DNA of 10,614 bases from Cytophagales bacterium (GTDB taxonomy: Bacteria > Bacteroidota > Bacteroidia > Cytophagales > Cyclobacteriaceae), in contig DPSB01000088.1 in assembly GCA_003537495.1 (NCBI GenBank), positions 1 to 10,614 on the forward strand, read 5' to 3'. Position numbers and translations under genes: made by a program. The notes below the pieces were generated by a model, which saw only the letters and a list, made by a program, of their open reading frames with translations, ran no database searches and was not told where the DNA came from. This document shows positions 1 through 5,953 of the stretch, piece by piece (the stretch's first letter is position 1; every line of letters starts with the position of its first letter).

Positions 1-568
1 TATGGTTTTTAATCATTTTCTTTCTTAGGTTGATTAACGCATACCGCATCCGCCCCAGCGCTGTGTTTATACTCACTCCCGTGCGATCCGCTATTTCCTG
101 AAAACTCATTTCCAGATAATGGCGCATAATCAATACCTGCTTTTGTTCTTCAGGTAGTTCTTTTACGAGATCCCGCAATCTGGATTTGGTGTCGCGCATC
201 AACTGCTTGGCCTCGTACGATTCTTCCGAGAACTGCATGGAATCGAACACGCGGCTTCCGTCTTCTAACACTACTTCTGGGTAGCGCTTGTTTCTGCGGA
301 AGCGGTCTATAGCCAGGTTATGGGCAATACGACTAATCCAGGGTAAAAATTTACCTTCTTCGTTGTATCGGCCACCTTTAATAGTATTAACCGCCTTTAT
401 AAAGGTATCTTGAAGCAAATCTTCTGCTTCATAGCGGTCTTTAACTATCATGTAAATGGCCGTATAAATACGGGACTTGTGTCTGTGAAGTAGCATCTCG
501 AACGCCTCTTCGTTACCGGTTTGATAAAGCGAAACCAACTGGCTGTCGCTGCATCTGCTGTCAATCAT
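1..568 (-). CDS. ECF-type RNA polymerase sigma factor (partial, 3' end outside window)
   Basis: The minus strand is open from an ATG at 568-566 to the window edge, giving 189 codons without a stop; the C-terminus is missing. The product is a sigma-70 family ECF factor, which would direct RNA polymerase to a set of promoters. Region 2 spans about residues 25-95, with the core-binding stretch AEDLLQDTFIKAV (48-60) and the promoter-melting stretch FLPWISRIAHNLAIDRFR (74-91). Region 4 spans about 135-185: LPEEQKQVLIMRHYLEMSF followed by the helix-turn-helix QEIADRTGVSINTALGRM. The first in-frame stop upstream of the ATG leaves no other ATG, so this start is firm. No anti-sigma gene is visible on the upstream side, where the neighbour is divergent; the downstream side is outside the window. 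Family assignment is very secure. The regulon cannot be told from sequence. Confidence 0.95.
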   Translation of the reverse strand, partial: MIDSRCSDSQLVSLYQTGNEEAFEMLLHRHKSRIYTAIYMIVKDRYEAEDLLQDTFIKAVNTIKGGRYNEEGKFLPWISRIAHNLAIDRFRRNKRYPEVVLEDGSRVFDSMQFSEESYEAKQLMRDTKSRLRDLVKELPEEQKQVLIMRHYLEMSFQEIADRTGVSINTALGRMRYALINLRKKMIKNH

Positions 569-639
569 CTGCTTTGCGTTTAGGTAACGTAGATGTCTCG
601 CTCGATAGTATGTGGGTTAAATGGAATTGTTTGAGAAAT

Positions 640-670
640 GAAAAGTAGAAAGATTCCTGAAAAAGACAAA
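640..670 (-). promoter_or_regulatory. Putative Bacteroidota-type promoter for the sigma factor gene
   Basis: On the minus strand a TTTG (670-667) is followed after 19 bases by TACTTTTC (647-640). This matches the Bacteroidota -33/-7 pattern (TTTG, about 19-21 bases, TAnnTTTG) with one mismatch in the last base. It would give a leader of about 65-70 bases before the ATG at 568. The region is AT-rich, so chance matches are possible. Confidence 0.4.
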
Positions 671-686
671 AAATTTTTGAAAAAAA

Positions 687-718
687 TTTGCCTTCTAATG
701 GGTTTCTTATGCTATTTG
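687..718 (+). promoter_or_regulatory. Possible promoter for the acidic-tail protein gene
   Basis: TTTG at 687-690 and GCTATTTG at 711-718 are separated by 20 bases, the spacing expected for a Bacteroidota promoter. The second box keeps TTTG but lacks the TA at its start. The TTTG ends 19 bases before the ATG at 738. It is the best candidate in the divergent gap, but weak. Confidence 0.25.
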
Positions 719-737
719 GCCCCGATTTAAAAACGCA

Positions 738-1118
738 ATGGCAGTAGCAAAGAAACGTGTAATTAAAAGTCTGGAGAACCTGAGTGAAGACCTCCGCGAC
801 TTATTGAAAGAACAGTATCCGAATGGGTATGAAGGTAGCATTACCCGCATTACTAATGCGAAGCGGGAACCTATCTTCGTTTTTCCACTCGAAACCGATG
901 ACTCGATATATCTGGTTAAAGTACCAGCTACAAAAAACAGCGATGGTGGTTACGATGTAGAGTCCAGCGAACGGCAGGAGTTCGATAATGATGATGACGA
1001 TTTGCGCTCAAGCACTTCTTCCGACAGTGAAGCGGAGTTTGATAACAGCAATGATTTTGATGATGATGGTGAGGGCTCTGGCAAAGAGGCCAGCTACGAT
1101 CCGGATTTCGATAACTGA
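738..1118 (+). CDS. Small protein of unknown function with acidic FDN-repeat tail
   Basis: A 126-residue soluble protein with no signal peptide and no membrane segment. It has two parts. Residues 1-65 look folded: a basic start (MAVAKKRVIK), a helix-like stretch (SLENLSEDLRDLLKEQYPNG) and a strand-rich part ending in DDSIYLVKVPA. Residues about 72-126 form a very acidic, low-complexity and probably disordered tail, with FDN three times (82-84, 101-103 and the last three residues) and runs of Asp. Similar short proteins with acidic tails occur, as I recall, in related Cytophagales, but I know no assigned function and give none. The acidic tail could bind basic proteins or mimic nucleic acid; that is inference. 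The gene has its own terminator downstream and is divergent from the sigma factor gene. The even codon use and the terminator support a real gene. Confidence 0.8.
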   Translation: MAVAKKRVIKSLENLSEDLRDLLKEQYPNGYEGSITRITNAKREPIFVFPLETDDSIYLVKVPATKNSDGGYDVESSERQEFDNDDDDLRSSTSSDSEAEFDNSNDFDDDGEGSGKEASYDPDFDN

Positions 1119-1138
1119 TCGAAATAAAAAAAATAAAG

Positions 1139-1175
1139 AACACCACCTGAGCAGAACGGGTGGTGTTTTTGTTTT
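1139..1175 (+). terminator. Intrinsic terminator after the acidic-tail gene
   Basis: AACACCACC (1139-1147) pairs perfectly with GGTGGTGTT (1159-1167) over 9 bp, with an 11-base loop. A T-rich run follows (TTTTTGTTTT from 1166). An A-rich stretch precedes the stem, so it might also work in the other direction. It starts 21 bases after the stop codon at 1116-1118. Confidence 0.85.
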
Positions 1176-1395
1176 AGGTTGGTCCAACTTTGCAATCCGG
1201 GTAGGACAAGCTTAACCTTGATCGCTTCCTGTAATATTCATGATTTGATAAAGACGATTACTTTCTTAAAAATGAATGATTTTTGTGATTCCCCTGATGC
1301 ATAATCAAGGGCTATCATTCACATCGTTAATGAGATATAGTGCGGATAATTTTTTAAACAAACCCATTCATTTTTTTAAATACAAAATCCCGGTT
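1176..1395. other. Non-coding gap before uvrA
   Basis: About 220 bases between the terminator and the uvrA promoter box. It is AT-rich. I see no ORF with coding character, no tRNA-like fold and no strong inverted repeat beyond a 5-bp palindrome (GTTGGTCCAAC at 1178-1188). A T-run at 1371-1377 sits at about the -33 position relative to the uvrA -7 box. Confidence 0.5.
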
Positions 1396-1403
1396 TACTT
1401 TTG
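1371..1403 (+). promoter_or_regulatory. Putative uvrA promoter with perfect TAnnTTTG box
   Basis: TACTTTTG at 1396-1403 is an exact match to the Bacteroidota -7 consensus TAnnTTTG. About 20 bases upstream is only a T-run (1371-1377) in place of TTTG. If used, transcription would start around 1407-1410, leaving only a few bases before the ATG at 1413. The box overlaps the TTG at 1401, which argues against that codon as the start. Confidence 0.45.
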
Positions 1404-1412
1404 CCGTTTCGC

Positions 1413-4295
1413 ATGCACGCCAACGATTCTTACTTAGACGATCTCGACCCCAAAGAGTACATCATTATTAAACGGGCACGGGTCAACAATTTAAAAAACC
1501 TGAGTGTAGCAATACCGCGCAATAAACTGGTGGTGATTACAGGCCTTTCTGGTTCAGGAAAGTCATCATTAGCGTTTGATACTTTGTTTGCTGAAGGGCA
1601 ACGCATGTATGTGGAGAGCTTAAGTTCTTATGCTCGCCAGTTCCTGGGACGCATGGAAAAACCTGAAGTTGATTATATACGCGGTGTTTCGCCCGCTATC
1701 GCGATTGAGCAAAAGGTAAACACACGAAATCCTCGCTCTACCGTAGGCACCACCACCGAGATTTACGATTATCTGAAATTACTTTTTGCGCGCGTTGGCA
1801 AAACCTATTCACCGGTTAGTGGTAAAGAAGTAAAGCGCGACACCGTAACCGATGTAGTGGATTATATCAACAAGCAACCAGCCGGTACTCGCATTATGGT
1901 GGCGTGTCCGCTGAAGGTTAACAAAGGTCGTAAGCTGGCCGATGAATTGAACTTGTTATTGAGCAAAGGCTTTGCACGGGTGTTGGTGAATGGTGAGATG
2001 AAATTCATTGAAGAGATTTTAGGTTCCTCACCCCGTCAGCCTGAGGCTGACGCCCCTCTCCCGCGGGAGAAGGGCAGAGGTGAGGCCAAGAAAAAATCCT
2101 CCTCAAAAATCGAATCCGATTCGGTTGAAATTCTCATCGACCGCGCTGCCGTTAATGCTTCCGATGAAGACCTCACCTTTCGGTTATCTGATTCGGTGCA
2201 AACAGCTTTCTTCGAAGGCCTTGGTGATTGCGTGCTCTATATAGAAAGTAAGAAGCTTAACTTCTCTGATCGCTTTGAACTCGATGGCATCACATTTACT
2301 GAGCCATCTATCAACCTATTTAGTTTCAATAATCCCTTTGGAGCCTGCACTACCTGCGAAGGGTTTGGCAAAGTATTGGGCATTGATGAAGACCTGGTTA
2401 TACCGGATAAATCGCTTTCTATTTATGAAGGGGCTATTGCTCCGTGGCGTGGCGAAGTAATGAGCGAGTGGGCAAAGCCGTTAATTAAGAATGGAATCAA
2501 GTTCGATTTTCCGATTCATCGGCCCTACAGCGAACTCACACTGAAAGAGCGTGATGTGTTATGGAAAGGGAACGAACACTTCGATGGCATCAACGATTTT
2601 TTCAAATACCTCGAATCCAAAACGCATAAGATTCAGTATCGCGTAATGCTATCGCGTTACCGCGGAAGAACCACGTGCCCGGATTGTCGCGGCACGAAGT
2701 TGCGCAAAGATGCAGCGTACGTAAAAATTGCAGATACCTCCATCACCGATCTGGTACTGATGCCGATTGAAGAGACACTGGCATTTTTTAATAAACTGAA
2801 ATTACCGGCTTACGAACAAAAAATTTCTGAACGCATTCTTACCGAAATCAAATCGCGATTGGAATACATGGATAAAGTAGGTTTGGGTTACCTGACTCTA
2901 AATCGGGTAACATCAACTTTATCGGGTGGTGAGTTTCAACGCATAAAACTGGCTACTTCGTTGGGCAGTGCATTGGTGGGTTCCATGTACATTATGGATG
3001 AACCCAGTATTGGCTTGCATCCGCGCGATACTGCACGCATGGTGGAGGTGTTGAAATCGTTGCGCGATATGGGCAACACGGTAATTGTGGTAGAACACGA
3101 AGAAGAAATTATGCGCGCGGCCGATCAGATTATTGATATCGGTCCGGATGCCGGTTCGCATGGTGGTGAATTAATTTTTCAAGGTTCGCAAAATGAGTTA
3201 AATGGTAAAGTAAAATCGCACACAGTTGATTACCTGAATGGCACTGAAAAAATTGCTGTGCCTAAAGTTCGCAGAAAATGGAAAGACGCGGTTACGGTTT
3301 CCGGTGCGCGCGAGAATAATCTCAAAAATCTTACGGTTAAGTTTCCATTGGGAGTGTTAACTGTTGTAACAGGAGTAAGTGGTTCGGGCAAATCAACTTT
3401 AGTAAAGAAAATACTTTACCCGGCTTTAGGTCGCGTAAGCGGTTCGGTTGCCGAAACGCCAGGCAAGTACGATCGGTTAGAGGGCGACATTAATAAAATC
3501 ACGCAAGTAGAATTTGTAGATCAAAATCCGATTGGTAAGTCATCACGCTCAAACCCCATCAGTTATGTGAAAGCGTACGATGCAATTCGGAATCTGTATG
3601 CGGATCAACCGTTGAGCAAACAACGTGGGTATAAGCCATCGCACTTTTCTTTTAATGTGGAAGGTGGCCGTTGCGAAACCTGCGAAGGCGAGGGTGAGAT
3701 TAAAATTGAAATGCAATTTATGGCCGACATCTTTCTGAAATGCGAAAGTTGTGGTGGCAAACGGTTTAAGCAAGAAGTTTTGGAAGTGCAGCACAATGGA
3801 AAAAATATTGCCGATGTGTTGGACATGACGGTGGGGGCCGGCTTGGAATTTTTCAAAGACAAGAAAGCTGTTTACGAACGCATTCTTCCTTTATATGAAG
3901 TGGGATTAGGGTATGTTAAACTCGGCCAATCATCCAACTCACTTTCAGGTGGTGAAGCACAGCGGGTAAAGCTAGCTTCATTCTTAGGCAAGAATAATTC
4001 AGATACTACGGGTAATATTCTTTTCATTTTTGATGAGCCCACTACCGGTTTGCATTTTCATGACATCTCGAAGTTGCTGAAGGCGATCAATGCGTTGGTA
4101 GATCAGGGCCATTCGGTATTGGTAATCGAGCACAACCTTGAAATCATTAAGTGTGCCGACTGGATTATCGACCTCGGCCCGGAAGGTGGAGAAAAGAAAG
4201 GTGGCAAACTTCTATTTGAAGGCACACCGGAAGACATGGTAAAGAAGGCGAAGGGCAGTTATACTGCAGAGTTTTTGAAAGAGAAACTGATTTAA
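1413..4295 (+). CDS. uvrA: UvrABC excinuclease subunit A
   Basis: UvrA is the damage-sensing ATPase of nucleotide excision repair. It acts as a dimer in the cytoplasm, scans DNA and loads UvrB. The protein has 960 residues (E. coli UvrA has 940) and both ABC ATPase halves: Walker [10 protein letters not shown] at 44-52 and GVSGSGKST at 654-662, signatures [12 protein letters not shown] at 503-514 and [12 protein letters not shown] at 844-855, and Walker [11 protein letters not shown] from 528 and [10 protein letters not shown] from 873. The C-terminal zinc module is complete (C754, C757, C777, C780). The first zinc module keeps only one pair (C312, C315). A further CPDC is at 422-425. I take ATG 1413 as start; an in-frame TTG at 1401 lies inside the promoter box. 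A 60-bp palindromic repeat is inserted in frame at 2026-2085 and adds residues about 205-225 in the UvrB-binding region. All catalytic motifs are intact, so the protein is probably functional. Confidence 0.98.
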   Translation: MHANDSYLDDLDPKEYIIIKRARVNNLKNLSVAIPRNKLVVITGLSGSGKSSLAFDTLFAEGQRMYVESLSSYARQFLGRMEKPEVDYIRGVSPAIAIEQKVNTRNPRSTVGTTTEIYDYLKLLFARVGKTYSPVSGKEVKRDTVTDVVDYINKQPAGTRIMVACPLKVNKGRKLADELNLLLSKGFARVLVNGEMKFIEEILGSSPRQPEADAPLPREKGRGEAKKKSSSKIESDSVEILIDRAAVNASDEDLTFRLSDSVQTAFFEGLGDCVLYIESKKLNFSDRFELDGITFTEPSINLFSFNNPFGACTTCEGFGKVLGIDEDLVIPDKSLSIYEGAIAPWRGEVMSEWAKPLIKNGIKFDFPIHRPYSELTLKERDVLWKGNEHFDGINDFFKYLESKTHKIQYRVMLSRYRGRTTCPDCRGTKLRKDAAYVKIADTSITDLVLMPIEETLAFFNKLKLPAYEQKISERILTEIKSRLEYMDKVGLGYLTLNRVTSTLSGGEFQRIKLATSLGSALVGSMYIMDEPSIGLHPRDTARMVEVLKSLRDMGNTVIVVEHEEEIMRAADQIIDIGPDAGSHGGELIFQGSQNELNGKVKSHTVDYLNGTEKIAVPKVRRKWKDAVTVSGARENNLKNLTVKFPLGVLTVVTGVSGSGKSTLVKKILYPALGRVSGSVAETPGKYDRLEGDINKITQVEFVDQNPIGKSSRSNPISYVKAYDAIRNLYADQPLSKQRGYKPSHFSFNVEGGRCETCEGEGEIKIEMQFMADIFLKCESCGGKRFKQEVLEVQHNGKNIADVLDMTVGAGLEFFKDKKAVYERILPLYEVGLGYVKLGQSSNSLSGGEAQRVKLASFLGKNNSDTTGNILFIFDEPTTGLHFHDISKLLKAINALVDQGHSVLVIEHNLEIIKCADWIIDLGPEGGEKKGGKLLFEGTPEDMVKKAKGSYTAEFLKEKLI
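2026..2085. repeat. 60-bp GC-rich palindromic element inserted in frame in uvrA
   Basis: The ends CCTCACC (2026-2032) and GGTGAGG (2079-2085) are perfect inverted repeats. Between them lie two more hairpins: GTCAGCC-TGA-GGCTGAC (2035-2051, 7 bp, 3-base loop), and GCCC + TCTCCC (2052-2062) pairing with GGGAGA + GGGC (2065-2075) around one C/A mismatch. The whole folds as a three-way junction. I count 43 G+C in 60 bases (about 72%), well above the surrounding gene. The length is exactly 20 codons and the reading frame stays open. It encodes [24 protein letters not shown], Pro/Arg/Glu-rich sequence between MKFIEEIL and [13 protein letters not shown]. In E. coli UvrA the equivalent place is a short loop. 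The arrangement resembles the protein-coding palindromic elements known from Rickettsia. I see no second copy in the window. Confidence 0.8.
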
Positions 4296-4299
4296 CCAA

Positions 4300-4319
4300 A
4301 TCTGGTAGTTCTGCCAGAT
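4300..4319. other. Small hairpin after uvrA
   Basis: ATCTGGTA (4300-4307) pairs with TGCCAGAT (4312-4319) over 8 bp, including one T-G wobble, with the loop GTTC. It begins 5 bases after the uvrA stop. No T-tract follows, so it is at best a weak terminator or an mRNA 3'-end stabiliser. Confidence 0.35.
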
Positions 4320-4344
4320 CAGCTACGGTGCTTGTTGTAGTGCA

Positions 4345-4375
4345 TTTACTTGTTTAATCTCGTACACAAGTTTTG
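4345..4375 (+). promoter_or_regulatory. Weak promoter candidate for the DUF1624 gene
   Basis: TTTA (4345-4348), a 19-base spacer and AAGTTTTG (4368-4375) resemble the Bacteroidota pattern with one mismatch in each box. The second box ends 8 bases before the ATG at 4384. Transcription could also continue from uvrA, since the gap is only 88 bases and lacks a strong terminator. Confidence 0.22.
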
Positions 4376-4383
4376 CAATTAAG

Positions 4384-5475
4384 ATGTCGGATCTAAACCA
4401 GCAGCGCATTTCTTCCATTGACGTAGCCCGCGGTCTTATCATGGTTATAATGGCATTGGATCATACCCGCGATTATTTTCATGCCGATGCGTTTGTATTC
4501 GATCCAACCAATATGGAGAAGACGCACACGGCTTTATTTTTCACTCGTTGGATCACACACTTTTGTATGCCTGGCTTTGTATTGCTATCTGGTTTGGTGG
4601 CAAACATTTCGTTGCAACGAAAATCAAAAGCAGAACTTTCACGTTATCTGCTTACTCGCGGTCTGTGGTTCGTAGTACTCGAACTCACCGTACTACGTTT
4701 TGGATACTTCTTCAATTTTTATTTTGATGTTACCATTCTAAGTGTGCTTTGGTTGTTTGGTGTTTGCATGTTGCTACTGGCCGCCCTCATTCACTTACCC
4801 AACCGATGGATTTTGATTTTGGGGCTGATTATTGTTGTCGGTCATAACTTGCTTCAAGGCGTTTCTGTTGAATCAACAAGTATTGCGTTTGCACCGTGGA
4901 CTATATTCATGAGCAGAGGATTTCTTCCAGTTACGCCTGATGTTGCTTTTGTTGTTACGTATCCAATAGTTCCATGGCTGGGGATCATGTTGCTGGGCTA
5001 CAGCCTGGGAACCTGGTACACCAATGTGGATGCAGCAACCCGACAAAAACTTTTGCTGCGCACAGGGGCAGTGTGTGTGTTTGCATTTATGGTGTTGCGA
5101 TTTATCAATTTGTATGGCGATCCGGCTCCTTGGGCTGCACAAGAATCGGGTTGGTACACCGTGCTCTCTTTTCTCAACACCAGTAAATATCCGCCTTCCT
5201 TTCTATTTACATTAATGACAGTTGGGCCATTGTTGATGCTGTTGGCCTGGCTGGAAAAAGTTGAAACGAAATTGACCCACGTGTTGAATACTATTGGCCG
5301 TGTGCCCTTATTTTATTTTATCCTTCATTTTTATGCGATCCATGCTTTTGCATTAATCAGCACGATGCTACGCACCGGTAAATCATTTAGCGAAATTGAT
5401 TTACACTTTGCAAAATCGTTTGGTGGTATTACACCCGAAGGCGGCTATTCATTAGGCTGGGTCTACCTGTTTTAG
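4384..5475 (+). CDS. DUF1624/HGSNAT-type membrane acyltransferase, C-terminus cut by TAG
   Basis: A polytopic inner-membrane protein of the DUF1624 family, related to the catalytic domain of heparan-alpha-glucosaminide N-acetyltransferase. Such proteins are thought to move acyl groups across the membrane onto sugars; the substrate here is unknown. Family marks are RISSIDVARGLIMVIMALDHTRDYF near the N-terminus (given here as two parts, RISSIDVARG at 8-17 and MALDHTRDYF at 23-32), TYPIVPWLGIMLLGY (192-206), KYPPSFLFTLMTVGP (268-282) and GRVPLFYFILHFYAIH (305-320). About nine hydrophobic segments are visible: roughly 14-27, 60-76, 92-109, 117-136, 142-158, 186-208, 227-243, 270-289 and 303-327. 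The frame stops at TAG 5473-5475 after GWVYLF, in the middle of the expected last membrane segment. The following 28 codons still read as the normal family C-terminus. The gene is therefore either a recent nonsense mutant, read through, or affected by a sequencing error. Confidence 0.88.
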   Translation: MSDLNQQRISSIDVARGLIMVIMALDHTRDYFHADAFVFDPTNMEKTHTALFFTRWITHFCMPGFVLLSGLVANISLQRKSKAELSRYLLTRGLWFVVLELTVLRFGYFFNFYFDVTILSVLWLFGVCMLLLAALIHLPNRWILILGLIIVVGHNLLQGVSVESTSIAFAPWTIFMSRGFLPVTPDVAFVVTYPIVPWLGIMLLGYSLGTWYTNVDAATRQKLLLRTGAVCVFAFMVLRFINLYGDPAPWAAQESGWYTVLSFLNTSKYPPSFLFTLMTVGPLLMLLAWLEKVETKLTHVLNTIGRVPLFYFILHFYAIHAFALISTMLRTGKSFSEIDLHFAKSFGGITPEGGYSLGWVYLF

Positions 5476-5562
5476 GTTGTGGTAGTACTGTTGATGATTC
5501 CATTATGCAATGCCTACAACCGCTTAAAATCCCGGAAGGCAGCCATCTACCGATTCTTATAA
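5476..5562 (+). pseudogene. In-frame C-terminal continuation of the DUF1624 gene beyond the TAG
   Basis: Directly after the TAG at 5473-5475 the same frame stays open for 28 codons to TAA at 5560-5562. It reads VVVVLLMIPLCNAYNRLK then SRKAAIYRFL. This is the second half of a membrane helix, then the short 'PLC...Y..LK' tail and a final aromatic-rich end. From memory this is how DUF1624 proteins end, and many have Trp where the TAG now stands; a single G-to-A change in TGG would give TAG. Joined, the protein would be 392 residues. Confidence 0.75.
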
Positions 5563-5625
5563 AATTCTGATTTGGAACTTTGATAATTAATAGAGTTATT
5601 TACTTAACAAAATATAAGCATATAT

Positions 5626-5952
5626 ATGGCTAAGGAATATTTGGGTGAGTTTGAAGAACTGGTTTTAACGCTGGTAGCTGCACTAAAAGAGGATGCATAC
5701 GGTGCGGCCATTGCAGAAGAAATTGAAACCCGCATGAAGCGTGATGTTAACCTGAGCGCAGTGCATGTAACCCTGTATCGTTTGGAAGACAAAGGTTTTT
5801 TGAAATCCAACATGGGTGGCGGAACCAATGAACGTGGCGGAAGAAGAAAGCGCATCTACACCATTACCAATGCCGGACTTGCCATGCTGAAAGCCATGAA
5901 AGAAGCACGTGTGGATTTGTGGAAGTTGGTGCCTCAACTAAAGATTAGCTGA
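5626..5952 (+). CDS. PadR-family transcriptional regulator
   Basis: A 108-residue winged-helix DNA-binding protein of the PadR family, short type with little C-terminal dimer domain. Evidence: EFEELVLTLVAAL at 8-20, AYGAAIAEEIE at 24-34, the recognition helix region LSAVHVTLYRLEDKGFLKS at 43-61, the wing with the basic run RGGRRKRIYTIT at 70-81, and a C-terminal helix. PadR proteins usually repress a neighbouring operon. Its stop is one base before the GTG of the permease gene, so both are surely on one transcript, and autoregulation of this unit is the natural inference. In Bacteroidota this subtype is commonly encoded just upstream of large prefix-domain permeases. The signal it senses is unknown. 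The 63 bases before it are AT-rich, and I could not pick a convincing promoter or operator. Confidence 0.92.
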   Translation: MAKEYLGEFEELVLTLVAALKEDAYGAAIAEEIETRMKRDVNLSAVHVTLYRLEDKGFLKSNMGGGTNERGGRRKRIYTITNAGLAMLKAMKEARVDLWKLVPQLKIS

Positions 5953-5953
5953 G

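Noticed and set aside
984..1070. GAT/GATGATGATG runs as a simple-sequence repeat or phase-variation tract
   Set aside because: The runs are short, interrupted and explained by Asp codons of the acidic tail.
928..1146. 72-codon minus-strand frame opposite the acidic-tail gene, His-rich
   Set aside because: The His-rich sequence is the complement of GAT codons in the Asp-rich tail; no independent coding evidence.
1178..1188. Palindrome GTTGGTCCAAC as an operator or attachment site
   Set aside because: Only 5 bp per arm, single copy, directly after a terminator; chance is enough.
1401..1412. TTG at 1401 as the start of uvrA, adding MPFR
   Set aside because: It overlaps the exact TAnnTTTG promoter box, and an ATG follows four codons later; family N-termini do not need the extra residues.
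4300..4319. Hairpin after uvrA as a full intrinsic terminator
   Set aside because: No T-tract follows the stem; listed only as a small hairpin.
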